A DNA stretch of 64,000 nt from Maribacter sp044594925 (lineage in GTDB: Bacteria > Bacteroidota > Bacteroidia > Flavobacteriales > Flavobacteriaceae). The notes below the pieces were generated by a model. It ran no database searches and had not been told where the DNA came from. It saw only the letters and a program-made list of their open reading frames with translations. The stretch lies in NCBI RefSeq assembly GCF_044594925.1, contig NZ_CP138991.1, positions 62,001 through 126,000 on the forward strand, read 5' to 3'. Shown piece after piece: positions 15,886-24,496 of this stretch (positions within the stretch are counted from its first letter, which is position 1; each line of letters starts with the position of its first letter). The translations under genes and the position numbers were made by a program.

Positions 15886-18800
15886 ATGCTACATCAATTA
15901 ACACTTAAGAATTATACTACCCTGAGCGGAGTAACACAGGATATTGAGCTTTCATACGAGCTGTTCGGTAAAGAATTGCACTCGGCACCGATAGTTTTAG
16001 TGAACCATGCTTTAACAGGGAATTCAAATGTTACCGGTCCAGAAGGTTGGTGGTCTGCATTAATCGGAGATAAAAAGTGTATCGATACGCAGAAATATAC
16101 CATTCTCTCTTTTAATATCCCGGGGAACGGTCATGATAAATTTGTCATCGAAAATTACAAAGATTTCGTAGCCGGTGATATTGCTAAAATTTTTCTGCTT
16201 GGATTAAAAAAATTAGCTGTAAAAAAGCTCTTCGCTATTATTGGTGGTTCTTTGGGAGGTGGTATCGCTTGGGAGATGGCGGTGCTTAACCCTAATTTGA
16301 CGGAACATTTGATTCCCGTTGCATCAGATTGGAAATCAACAGATTGGCTTATTGCTAATTGCCAGATTCAAGAGCAGTTCTTGGTAAATTCCAAACAACC
16401 TGTTCATGATGCGCGTATGCATGCCATGTTGTGTTACCGTACCCCAGAATCCTTTAAGGAGCGCTTTAAACGCAGCACCAATGAAGAACTTCAGGTCTTT
16501 AATGTTGAAAGTTGGCTTACCCATCATGGTAAAAAATTACAAGAACGATTCCAATTATCGGCCTATAAATTAATGAATCAACTGCTGAAGACCATAGACG
16601 TAACGCGGCATGGAAATGAGCAGTTCCTGCAATTACAGAATAGCGATACCAATATTCATATTGTTGGTGTGGACTCTGACTTGTTCTTTACGGCGAAGGA
16701 AAATAAGGATACCTTTAAACAGATAGCTCAGGCCAATAGCAATGTCACCTATGGTGAAATACAATCGTTACATGGTCATGATGCTTTCTTAATCGAGTTT
16801 GAGCAATTAGAAAAATTATTGGATGGTGTTTTCAATACCAATGGGAAGACAGGAAAAATAAAGGTGCTGAAATTTGGCGGGAAGTCGTTGAGCAATGGAG
16901 AAGGGCTGGAGCGTGTTTTAGACATAGTTTCTAGTAAAGTGTTATTAGGTGAACATATTGCAGTAGTGTTATCGGCTAGGGAAAAAGCTACCGACCAACT
17001 GGAGGATATTTTGGAGAAGGCGGCCCAAGGCAAGGATTATGCTTTAGATTTTGAGTCCCTAGAAAAGTACCAGAAGCATACCTACGGAAATATAAATTTA
17101 ACCGAAGAGTTTAGCTGTTTGGCGAAGTTGTTCGAAGGCGTTTCATTATTAGGTGATTATAGCCTTAAAATAAAGGACGAAGTGCTAGCTTACGGAGAGC
17201 TTATTTCGGGGAAATTGGTCTCCAAGTTACTAATAGGAAAAGGTGTAAAGGCCGTATTTGTAGATTCTAGGGATTTTTTAACGACCGATGCCACTTTTGG
17301 TAACGCTAAGGTTTTGGAAAAAAAATCCAAGGATAAATTAATAGCTATATTCGATAGACTGCCCAATGATGCGGTTCCTGTAATTACCGGTTTTATTGCT
17401 GCTTCCGAAGACGGGCACACAACAACGCTAGGAAGAAACGGTAGTAATTATTCTGCCGCGCTATTGGCCAATTTTCTAAATGCCGAAGAGCTTCAGAACT
17501 ATACCCATGTTGATGGTATTTTCACGGCAAACCCAGATTATGTAAAAGAGGCCAAAAGATTGGCTAACCTATCTTACGCAGAGGCCAATGAGTTAGCTAA
17601 TTTCGGCGCAACAATTTTGCATGCAAAGACCATAATTCCGCTGATAGAGAAGAATATTCCGCTGCGCATACTCAATACCTATAACAATGATAATGAAGGA
17701 ACACTCATTAGCGCCAAATCTAGTAAAGAAGGGATAAAAAGTTTATCTGTTATTGAGGATGTCGCCCTTATTAATCTTGAGGGTAGAGGCTTGTTGGGTA
17801 AAGTGGGTATTGATGCCCGTATTTTTAAAACCTTGGAGAGCCATAATATAAGTGTTAGTATCATTTCACAAGGCTCATCAGAACGGGGCATAGGCCTAGT
17901 GGTGAAAAGCAGTAAGGCACAAAAAGCTAAACAGGCGCTAGAAAATGAATTCTCTAAAGATTTTCAAGCAAAGGATATCAATATGATTACGGTCGTGAAT
18001 GAAGTATCCGTCATTTCAATTGTAGGTCAAGACTTAAGTACCTTTCACAAACCTTATAATGCACTTATAAAGAATAGAATTATTCCATTACTTTTTAATA
18101 ATACCGCATCAGGAAAGAACGTAAGTTTAGTGGTTAAAAAGTTAGATTTGACCAAGGCCTTAAATGTAATGCATGGTCAAATATTCGGAATAAGTAAAAA
18201 AGTTAACCTAGCTATTTTTGGGCATGGAAATGTAGGGGGAACGCTTATTGACCAGGTTTTAAAATCCACTAAAAAAATAGCAAAGAGAAAGGGAATAGAT
18301 TTACGTGTTTTTGCCATTGCAAATTCAAAAAAGGTAGTATTACATCCCGATGGTCTCGGAGCTACTTGGAAGAGTGAGCTAAAAGCAAAAGGAAAGTCCT
18401 ATATCTTACAGGATATTTTTGATTTTGCACAAACCCATCATTTAGAAAACTTAATAGCTGTAGATAATACCGCCAGTAGGGATTTTGTGGCGCATTATTT
18501 TGATTTTGTAGAGAACGGTTTTGATATGGTTTCTTCCAATAAGATAGCCAATACCTTGGGGTTCGATTATTACCAGTTGCTTCGGGAAGAACTCGATAAA
18601 TATCAAAAACAATACTTATACGAGACCAATGTTGGTGCGGGATTACCTTTGATTGATACTATAAAATTATTACATCTTTCAGGTGAGAATATAACTCGTA
18701 TAAATGGGGTATTTTCGGGTTCGTTGAGCTATATTTTTAATACCTTTTCTGAGATAGATGCACCTTTTTCCTCTATTTTAAAAGATGCCATGCAGCGGGG

Positions 18801-19272
18801 TTATACCGAGCCAGATCCACGAGAGGATTTGTCTGGGAATGATGTAGGGCGAAAGCTATTGATTTTGGCTCGTGAACTAGATTTGAGCAACGAATTTTCT
18901 GATATCTCCATTCAAAATTTAATCCCTGAGAGTTTGCAAACGGTAGAAACCGATTTCTTTATGGAAAACTTAGAGGTTTTGGATGCCAAGTTTAATGAAA
19001 TAAAAAAGAACCAAAACCCAAATCATGTTTTACGCTATGTGGGTGATTTGCACGGTAACCTACAAAAGGAAAAGGGGTTACTCGACGTAAAATTGGTTTC
19101 CGTTCCAAAGTCGAGCGCACTAGGTCAAGTAAAGGGTTCAGACTCTATTATTGAGATATATACAGAGTCGTATGGAGAAAATCCGTTGGTGATACAAGGC
19201 GCTGGTGCTGGTGCAGCCGTTACGGCCAGAGGTGTTTTTGGAGATATATTAAGGATTGCAGAAAAAGGATAG
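15886..19272 (+). CDS. thrA: Triple fusion: homoserine O-acetyltransferase - aspartokinase - homoserine dehydrogenase
   Basis: A 1128-residue protein with three enzymes in one chain. Residues 1-315 are a MetX-type alpha/beta hydrolase: NHALTGNSNV, nucleophile S122 in IIGGSLGGG, D265 in VDSDLFF, H298 in HGHDAFL. Residues ~326-770 are an aspartokinase: KVLKFGGKSL, TLGRNGSNYSAALLA and regulatory ACT-like repeats. The usual T/S of the KFGG[TS]S signature is K333. Residues ~773-1128 are a homoserine dehydrogenase: IFGHGNVGG, NVGAGLPLIDTIK, EPDPREDLSGNDVGRKLLIL. It covers the first and third steps from aspartate plus homoserine activation. The intervening asd is not in the window. It lies in the SAM-riboswitch-led metY cluster. 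Confidence 0.92.
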   Translation: MLHQLTLKNYTTLSGVTQDIELSYELFGKELHSAPIVLVNHALTGNSNVTGPEGWWSALIGDKKCIDTQKYTILSFNIPGNGHDKFVIENYKDFVAGDIAKIFLLGLKKLAVKKLFAIIGGSLGGGIAWEMAVLNPNLTEHLIPVASDWKSTDWLIANCQIQEQFLVNSKQPVHDARMHAMLCYRTPESFKERFKRSTNEELQVFNVESWLTHHGKKLQERFQLSAYKLMNQLLKTIDVTRHGNEQFLQLQNSDTNIHIVGVDSDLFFTAKENKDTFKQIAQANSNVTYGEIQSLHGHDAFLIEFEQLEKLLDGVFNTNGKTGKIKVLKFGGKSLSNGEGLERVLDIVSSKVLLGEHIAVVLSAREKATDQLEDILEKAAQGKDYALDFESLEKYQKHTYGNINLTEEFSCLAKLFEGVSLLGDYSLKIKDEVLAYGELISGKLVSKLLIGKGVKAVFVDSRDFLTTDATFGNAKVLEKKSKDKLIAIFDRLPNDAVPVITGFIAASEDGHTTTLGRNGSNYSAALLANFLNAEELQNYTHVDGIFTANPDYVKEAKRLANLSYAEANELANFGATILHAKTIIPLIEKNIPLRILNTYNNDNEGTLISAKSSKEGIKSLSVIEDVALINLEGRGLLGKVGIDARIFKTLESHNISVSIISQGSSERGIGLVVKSSKAQKAKQALENEFSKDFQAKDINMITVVNEVSVISIVGQDLSTFHKPYNALIKNRIIPLLFNNTASGKNVSLVVKKLDLTKALNVMHGQIFGISKKVNLAIFGHGNVGGTLIDQVLKSTKKIAKRKGIDLRVFAIANSKKVVLHPDGLGATWKSELKAKGKSYILQDIFDFAQTHHLENLIAVDNTASRDFVAHYFDFVENGFDMVSSNKIANTLGFDYYQLLREELDKYQKQYLYETNVGAGLPLIDTIKLLHLSGENITRINGVFSGSLSYIFNTFSEIDAPFSSILKDAMQRGYTEPDPREDLSGNDVGRKLLILARELDLSNEFSDISIQNLIPESLQTVETDFFMENLEVLDAKFNEIKKNQNPNHVLRYVGDLHGNLQKEKGLLDVKLVSVPKSSALGQVKGSDSIIEIYTESYGENPLVIQGAGAGAAVTARGVFGDILRIAEKG

Positions 19273-19273
19273 T

Positions 19274-20437
19274 ATGAAAAGACAATTCGAAACCAATGCG
19301 ATTCGTACGCAACTAAATCGCACGGAGAATTTAGAACATTCAGTTCCGTTATACCTCACATCTAGTTTTGTTTTTGAGGATGCAGAGGATATGCGAGCCT
19401 CCTTTGCCGAGGAGAAAGAACGAAATATTTATTCCCGGTATTCTAATCCAAATTCGTCCGAGTTTATTGAGAAGGTTTGTCAAATGGAAGGTGCAGAAGC
19501 TGGTTTTGCCTTTGCAAGTGGTATGGCGGCGGTATTCTCTACCTTGGCGGCATTATTAGATAGCGGAGACCATATTTTATCGGCACGAAGTATTTTTGGT
19601 TCTACGCACTCCTTGTTCAATAACTTTTTTCCCAAGTGGAATATTGACCATAGTTATTTTAAGATTGACGATTTAGATACCATTGAGAGCCTCATTACAC
19701 CAAAGACCAAGCTCATTTATGCAGAATCACCCACCAATCCTGGTGTAGATATTCTAGACTTGGAGGCTTTAGGTAAAATCGCTAAAAAGTATCAATTGAT
19801 ATTGGTGATAGACAATTGTTTTGCATCCCCTTATTTGCAACAACCCATACAATTTGGAGCGGATTTGGTCATCCATTCGGGTACAAAACTCATGGATGGT
19901 CAAGGGCGGGTATTAGCTGGGATTACGGTGGGTAAGGCCGATTTAATCGACAAGGTATACCGTTTTTCAAGAATTACGGGTCCAGCGTTATCGCCTTTTA
20001 ATGCTTGGGTATTGTCCAAGAGTTTGGAAACTTTGGCGTTGCGGGTAGATAGGCATTGTGAAAACGCCTTAAAATTAGCGAAATTTCTAGAAGGTCATGA
20101 GAAAGTGAATTGGGTAAAGTACCCGTTCTTAAAATCACATCCTAAATATGAAATTGCCAAGAAGCAAATGAAAGCTGGTGGTTGCGTGGTCGCTTTTGAA
20201 ATCAAAGGCGGTTTAGAAGCAGGGCGACAATTTTTTGATGCCATAAAACTATTATCACTCTCCGCCAATTTGGGCGATTCTAGAAGTATTGTGACCCATC
20301 CTGCCTCTACTACGCACAGCAAGTTGTCCAAAACGGAAAGAGCCGAAGCAGGTATCACGGACGGTATGGTCCGTATCTCTGTGGGCTTGGAGCATATTAG
20401 TGACATTATCGGAGATATTGAGCAGGCTTTGAATTAG
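19274..20437 (+). CDS. metZ: Trans-sulfuration family PLP enzyme, MetZ/MetB-like
   Basis: A 387-residue PLP-dependent enzyme of the Cys/Met-metabolism family. The catalytic lysine lies in VIHSGTKLMDGQGR. YSRYSNPN, the ASGMAAVFST loop and ESPTNPGVDI match O-succinylhomoserine sulfhydrylase/cystathionine gamma-synthase relatives. The ATG at 19274 is preferred: it directly follows the fusion gene's stop and gives the family N-terminus, while an upstream ATG at 19256 would overlap that gene by 17 bases. With MetX acetylating homoserine here, the true substrate may be O-acetylhomoserine. Its role beside MetY (sulfide or cysteine as donor) is undetermined. Confidence 0.88.
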   Translation: MKRQFETNAIRTQLNRTENLEHSVPLYLTSSFVFEDAEDMRASFAEEKERNIYSRYSNPNSSEFIEKVCQMEGAEAGFAFASGMAAVFSTLAALLDSGDHILSARSIFGSTHSLFNNFFPKWNIDHSYFKIDDLDTIESLITPKTKLIYAESPTNPGVDILDLEALGKIAKKYQLILVIDNCFASPYLQQPIQFGADLVIHSGTKLMDGQGRVLAGITVGKADLIDKVYRFSRITGPALSPFNAWVLSKSLETLALRVDRHCENALKLAKFLEGHEKVNWVKYPFLKSHPKYEIAKKQMKAGGCVVAFEIKGGLEAGRQFFDAIKLLSLSANLGDSRSIVTHPASTTHSKLSKTERAEAGITDGMVRISVGLEHISDIIGDIEQALN

Positions 20438-20687
20438 AGATAAAAAGAAGTTTTCTAAAAAGTTTTACCCCGCAATTTGAAACCTTTCTAAAGTTTTACC
20501 TGCTATGGGAGGACAGAGAGACACAGTCGAGAATTTAGCAAAACAGCTTCTAAGAGATGTCTCAACTCCGCGCTATGTAACAGAAAAGTAAAAGCTAAAC
20601 TGCTTTAAATTGGCTAATTAAAATTGTAACCAACTGTTTAATCTTGTTGAAAATTACGCTATAGGCCATAAATAGGGTGTATTACAC
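20438..20687. other. Intergenic region without a recognisable gene
   Basis: AT-rich stretch between metZ and the carbonic anhydrase terminator. A short CAACTCCGCGCTATG (about 20564-20578) resembles the dispersed GCGCAGTCG-type sequence in reverse. No convincing ORF, RNA gene or promoter is seen. Confidence 0.4.
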
Positions 20688-20721
20688 AAAAAGCCCTCCC
20701 TCGAAAAGAGGAAGAGCTTTT
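20688..20721 (-). terminator. Terminator after carbonic anhydrase gene
   Basis: A hairpin with arms AAAAAGCCCTCCCTC and GAGGAAGAGCTTTTG (imperfect, about 11 pairs). Read on the minus strand it ends in a T tract, 17 bases past the stop at 20738. Confidence 0.65.
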
Positions 20722-20737
20722 GCTTACGTATTTTGAA

Positions 20738-21469
20738 TTATAAGAAGTTCACAACTCCCGTATCCATATCGTAGACGGCGCCTTTGATATCAATTTCGCC
20801 ATTGTCTTTCATCGTTTTAAGGATGGCACTTTCGTTTACGATACGGTCCATGGCAATACGAACGTTGTTCTCGCTTACCTCGTGGACCAACAATCGGTTT
20901 TTAGAGCTACGCGGCCCTTCGGACTTCGTGGACATCGCTACTGCTGGGGCAATGTTTTTAAGCATAGCGGTGATGTTTCCTAGTTCCGCACCGTCGATGG
21001 CAGCGTGTATGGCCCCACAGTTTTCGTGTCCTAGGACCAATATGAGTTTGGCTCCGGCAACTTTGGTGGCAAATTCCATACTCCCTAGAATATCCGTATT
21101 GATAAAGTTTCCGGCCACGCGTGCTACAAAAATGTCGCCGATACCTTTGTCAAAGACATCCTCTACCGGTACTCTGCTGTCTACACAAGAAAGAACAATG
21201 GCCTTTGGATATTGCGATTCTGCACTCTCCCTAATCTGGTTAGAGTGGTCCCTTGCGGTAAGGTCGCTCATGACAAAACGTTCGTTTCCTGCGGCTAAAC
21301 TATGGTACACATCTAGCGGAGTAAGTGCCGCTTGTTCTTCTGCGGATAAAACGGATTCGACTAAAATGCTACTCTTATCTATTTCAATGGTTCCTTCGGT
21401 GGACTGTTGTGCGTTTATCGCTGTTGAAAACAAAACGATTCCGGCTAAAGCAATGATATTTTTCTTCAT
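20738..21469 (-). CDS. Periplasmic beta-class carbonic anhydrase
   Basis: A 243-residue zinc enzyme interconverting CO2 and bicarbonate. The N-terminal signal peptide (KKNIIALAGIVLFSTAINA, cut before Q21) sends it to the periplasm. The zinc ligands C95, H148 and C151 and the D97/R99 dyad lie in SCVDSRVPV and LGHENCGAI, the beta-class signatures. The family N-terminal helix is present (LDVYHSLAAGNERFV). It is a single gene with its own promoter-like box and terminator. A periplasmic location suggests CO2/bicarbonate supply or pH handling at the envelope. Confidence 0.93.
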   Translation of the reverse strand: MKKNIIALAGIVLFSTAINAQQSTEGTIEIDKSSILVESVLSAEEQAALTPLDVYHSLAAGNERFVMSDLTARDHSNQIRESAESQYPKAIVLSCVDSRVPVEDVFDKGIGDIFVARVAGNFINTDILGSMEFATKVAGAKLILVLGHENCGAIHAAIDGAELGNITAMLKNIAPAVAMSTKSEGPRSSKNRLLVHEVSENNVRIAMDRIVNESAILKTMKDNGEIDIKGAVYDMDTGVVNFL

Positions 21470-21492
21470 GATACTTAATTTAAAGTTCGGGA

Positions 21493-21500
21493 CAAAAGTA
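21493..21500 (-). promoter_or_regulatory. Candidate -7 box for carbonic anhydrase gene
   Basis: Read on the minus strand this is TACTTTTG, an exact match to TAnnTTTG, ending 23 bases before the start codon. A -33 box is not clear. Confidence 0.4.
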
Positions 21501-21809
21501 ATACATGAAATTAGTTATAATAGCAATACTTATCATAAATAATAGTTAAAGTGTTACAATGTAATAGTAAAGCTATCATATTAATAAACGCTTAGTTCAA
21601 CACTCATAAAATCAATGGTTTATGAATAAAATAAAAAACCTTACCGGCGTATGGTATTGCAAACAACGGGGCGATATAAGAAAAAAAGCTTGGTGAATTG
21701 CTAAAATTTAAGTTTGTATGCGAATTCCTTTTTATACAGAAGCCAAACTGGCACCTGCGTTTCGTCCTTAAAGGAGAACACATTTTAAAGAAGTAGTTGT
21801 CTCAGCGAT
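21501..21809. other. Intergenic region without a recognisable gene
   Basis: Very AT-rich from 21501 to 21640, then mixed sequence. Short open frames on the minus strand near 21720-21790 have no start context and no recognised family. I see nothing else here. Confidence 0.4.
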
Positions 21810-22754
21810 TTATTTAAAACCTATTTTTTGAATTGCGGTATGGCTTACTTTAATGGCTTCCAAGGGTTTCATGGTAAAGGTTCTGTCCTGTTCAACCATA
21901 TAGTATTCCATTCCGGATAGGTCCTTTTTGGCCAGGATACGACCAAAATCGATGGTACCGTTACCGACAGGGGCGAATTTCCCTTCGGTATCCATGTCCT
22001 TGACATGCCATATTTTAAAACGTCCAGGATATTTTTCAAAGTAAGCTGTGGGGTCGGCCCCTGCCTTGGTTACCCAGAATAAATCCATTTGAAAATTCAC
22101 GAGCTCCGGGTCACAGTTTTCCAACAAATAATCAATAGGAACAATCCCGTCTTCATCCTCCATAAATTCAAAATCATGGTTGTGGTATAACAATTGGAGT
22201 CCGGCAGCTTTGGCTTTAGCGCCAAGTTCATCCAATATTTTGGCTAGATTCTCAGCGCCACCCGTCATGCTCATGGTATTGGTCGCATTGTCGTAGTTAA
22301 ATAAACCCATTGGCGGAATGGGCACTACAAAGTAGGTAAAGCCTGCCGCTTTGGCACTGGCCATTTCTAGGTCAGCATTGTCTAAGGTGACACTGCTTTG
22401 GTGCGTACTAATAGGCTTCAGGTTGAGTTCGGTTAGATAGGCCTTGAAGTCGGCAGGAGTCATGTTGTAATACATACCATCTTTATAACCGGCTGCTTCA
22501 ATATTGGCGTAGCCCGTTTCTGCAACGGTTTTTAAGGTTGCTTTGGCATCCGCTTCCATAGCATCACGCACGGTGTACAGGGCTAGTCCACCCAACTGCG
22601 TTTCGCTAGGGGCCATTTTCTTTTCCGTCATAGTACTTGACTGGTCCTCAGAAGGGTTTTGCTTCTTCTGTTTTTCTTTACAGGATAGTACTATTAAAAA
22701 AATAAAGGCAAAAAGAAAACTTGTTTTGGGTGCTGTACTACGGAATCTATTCAT
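21810..22754 (-). CDS. Sugar phosphate isomerase/epimerase-like TIM-barrel lipoprotein
   Basis: A 314-residue protein of the xylose-isomerase-like TIM-barrel superfamily. The signal peptide ends at the lipobox VLSC with a KEKQKKQ stretch after it. The barrel has LALYTVRDAM, IEAAGYKDGMYY, PISTHQSS, LLYHNHDFEF (typical HNHDxEF metal/substrate motif), QMDLFWVTKAGADP and KIWHVKDMD. The metal-binding Glu/His/Asp pattern is intact. The substrate is unknown, since close relatives act on diverse sugars or inositol derivatives. Lipidation places it in the envelope. No sugar operon surrounds it. Confidence 0.85.
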   Translation of the reverse strand: MNRFRSTAPKTSFLFAFIFLIVLSCKEKQKKQNPSEDQSSTMTEKKMAPSETQLGGLALYTVRDAMEADAKATLKTVAETGYANIEAAGYKDGMYYNMTPADFKAYLTELNLKPISTHQSSVTLDNADLEMASAKAAGFTYFVVPIPPMGLFNYDNATNTMSMTGGAENLAKILDELGAKAKAAGLQLLYHNHDFEFMEDEDGIVPIDYLLENCDPELVNFQMDLFWVTKAGADPTAYFEKYPGRFKIWHVKDMDTEGKFAPVGNGTIDFGRILAKKDLSGMEYYMVEQDRTFTMKPLEAIKVSHTAIQKIGFK

Positions 22755-22965
22755 GGTATCGTTTAATGAGGGATTTCTAAATTAGTTTAAGAGGTAAGTT
22801 AAACCAAAATTTACGGTCATCAAAAAAAAGTAGTGAAAGTAGGCAAACTCAGTAGCCTTTAGTAGCATGATTCCGGTTTCATGCCAGACGTATAGAGGAA
22901 AGGTTCTTATTTTAAACAAGACTAATAAAGCCTTTTGTATAGGGAGTTCTCGCTACTAATTTTCA

Positions 22966-22973
22966 TATCTTAG
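22966..22973 (+). promoter_or_regulatory. Candidate -7 box abutting the Rrf2 gene
   Basis: TATCTTAG, one base from TAnnTTTG, ends 4 bases before the ATG at 22978. It would give a leaderless or near-leaderless transcript. Confidence 0.3.
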
Positions 22974-22977
22974 CTTC

Positions 22978-23388
22978 ATGCTTTCCAAAAAAACGAAATA
23001 CGGTCTTAAGGCTTTGGCCTACCTAGGTGCTAGAAAGGACAACCAGCCCGTTCAAATTGCAGAGATTGCCGAGCAGGAAAACATTTCTCAAAAGTTTCTA
23101 GAAAGCATTTTGCTCTCCTTGCGTAAGACAGGAATTTTGGGTTCCAAAAAAGGCAAAGGAGGTGGCTATTACCTTATCAAGAATCCCGAAGATATTTTAA
23201 TGACGGATGTGATGCGCATCTTGGAAGGCCCTATTTCTATGGTACCCTGTGTTAGTCTTAATTTTTATGAGAAGTGCGATGATTGCCCCAATGAGGAAGC
23301 CTGCGCCGTTCATAAGTTAATGCTAAAAGTTAGAGATGCCAACCTATCCGTATACCGACATAATACCCTGGCGGATTTATTAGCGTAA
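22978..23388 (+). CDS. Rrf2-family transcriptional regulator
   Basis: A 136-residue winged-helix regulator of the IscR/CymR/NsrR family. The helix-turn-helix region (PVQIAEIAEQENISQKFLESIL) and wing (GSKKGKGGGYYL) are typical. The C-terminal third holds cysteines in PCVSLNFYEKCDDCPNEEAC, close to the three-Cys pattern of Fe-S-binding members, so a cluster or redox sensing is possible. It sits immediately before the sulfate-assimilation genes on the same strand and is the obvious candidate for their regulator, analogous to CymR of Bacillus. That link is inference. Confidence 0.9.
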   Translation: MLSKKTKYGLKALAYLGARKDNQPVQIAEIAEQENISQKFLESILLSLRKTGILGSKKGKGGGYYLIKNPEDILMTDVMRILEGPISMVPCVSLNFYEKCDDCPNEEACAVHKLMLKVRDANLSVYRHNTLADLLA

Positions 23389-23433
23389 AGTAGTGCAATA
23401 GAGTGCTAAATCTTTATAAATAATATTCATTTG

Positions 23434-23474
23434 TTAATAATCTACTAAATCTATAGGGTAATTATAATATTTAA
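23434..23474 (+). promoter_or_regulatory. Shared element 1, putative operator for sulfate assimilation genes
   Basis: Contains ATAATCTACTAAATCTATAG followed by GGTAATTATAATATTTAA. The dyad AATCTATAGGGT (23448-23459) is centred on the palindrome CTATAG. A closely similar ~40-base sequence occurs at 26922-26962 before the sulfite reductase gene. Both lie in promoter regions of sulfate-assimilation units, so a common regulator, perhaps the adjacent Rrf2 protein, is likely. Confidence 0.5.
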
Positions 23475-23559
23475 GGTTTAGTTTGGTTGTTATTCCAATA
23501 TTAAGTTTAGTTTTGCTATCCTATTGAACCACTAGGGTAATAATAGTAGTGTAAAAATT

Positions 23560-23823
23560 ATGATTGTAGATCAATTCATTTTAGATAGAAAAACGCCAAA
23601 GGGTAAATTTGATTTGGATAAAAAATCCGAAAAGCCCATAAGAAGTATTGCTAAAGCAGTAAGCTGGAGGGTTATAGGAACCCTAGATACTTTGTTGATT
23701 TCTTATCTACTGACTGGTGAGGTGGCTATAGCGGCTTCCATAGCTTCTATAGATTTTGTAACAAAGATGTTTTTATACTTTTTCCATGAGCGTTTATGGA
23801 ATAAGATTAATTGGGGTAAATAG
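23560..23823 (+). CDS. DUF2061 small membrane protein
   Basis: An 87-residue protein with the DUF2061 core SIAKAVSWRVIGTLDTLLIS and a C-terminal FVTKMFLYFFHERLW segment, giving about two membrane helices. The function is unknown. In many Bacteroidota and Proteobacteria it accompanies sulfate-assimilation genes. Here it opens that operon, 8 bases before cysH. A role in sulfate or sulfite movement or enzyme anchoring is only a guess. Confidence 0.88.
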   Translation: MIVDQFILDRKTPKGKFDLDKKSEKPIRSIAKAVSWRVIGTLDTLLISYLLTGEVAIAASIASIDFVTKMFLYFFHERLWNKINWGK

Positions 23824-23831
23824 TAACAACT

Positions 23832-24455
23832 ATGGGATTTACACAAGAAGATATAGCAAAGCTGAACGTACAGTTCAAAGGAATTCCGCCAGAGGAAATT
23901 ATTTCTTGGGCTATAGCACATGCTAAAAAAGCAGTAGTAACGACCAATTTTAGACCTTACGAGGTGGCTATTCTAAATGCTGTTTCTCAAGTAAAACAAG
24001 ATATTCCTGTAGTGTGGTGCGATACTGGTTACAATACGCCCAATACCTACAAACACGCAGAAGAACTTATTACACGCTTAAATTTAAATATTGATTTATA
24101 CGTGCCCAAGCAAACCACAGCGCATAGAGACGCTGTTATGGGAATTCCTCAGATAGATGACGAGCGCCACGCTTTGTTTACAGAACAGGTAAAACTGGAG
24201 CCTTTTAAAAGGGCAATGGCTGCACACAAACCAGATGTTTGGTTCACTAATTTAAGGAAAGGGCAAACTGCACATAGAAATTCTTTGGATATTTTGAGTC
24301 TTAGTAAAGATGGTGTTTTAAAAGTGAGTCCTTTTTACCATTGGGCCGATACCCATTTAGATGTGTACCTTAAACATTACAATTTGCCCAATGAGCACAA
24401 ATATTTTGACCCGACCAAGGTTTTGGAAAATAGGGAATGTGGTTTACATACCTAA
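23832..24455 (+). CDS. cysH: Phosphoadenylyl-sulfate (or adenylyl-sulfate) reductase
   Basis: Reduces activated sulfate to sulfite using thioredoxin. It has 207 residues with the PP-loop-like fold, VVWCDTGYNTPNTY and the catalytic C-terminal motif ECGLHT. Only two cysteines are present (C63 and the C-terminal C204), so the CC...CxxC ligands of [4Fe-4S] APS reductases are missing, which usually indicates use of PAPS. No APS kinase gene is in the window. It is part of the DUF2061-cysH-cysD-cysN run. Confidence 0.92.
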   Translation: MGFTQEDIAKLNVQFKGIPPEEIISWAIAHAKKAVVTTNFRPYEVAILNAVSQVKQDIPVVWCDTGYNTPNTYKHAEELITRLNLNIDLYVPKQTTAHRDAVMGIPQIDDERHALFTEQVKLEPFKRAMAAHKPDVWFTNLRKGQTAHRNSLDILSLSKDGVLKVSPFYHWADTHLDVYLKHYNLPNEHKYFDPTKVLENRECGLHT

Positions 24456-24496
24456 ATAAATTAAAGAAGTTATACTAAAGACAACAGATATTTAAT

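Noticed and set aside
20784..21542. 252-codon open frame antisense to carbonic anhydrase
   Set aside because: The minus-strand frame has a signal peptide, zinc ligands and terminator; the plus-strand frame has Ser/Thr/Pro-rich shadow composition.
21720..21790. Possible gene remnant on the minus strand between carbonic anhydrase and isomerase genes
   Set aside because: A short open frame without start context or recognisable family; composition not convincing.
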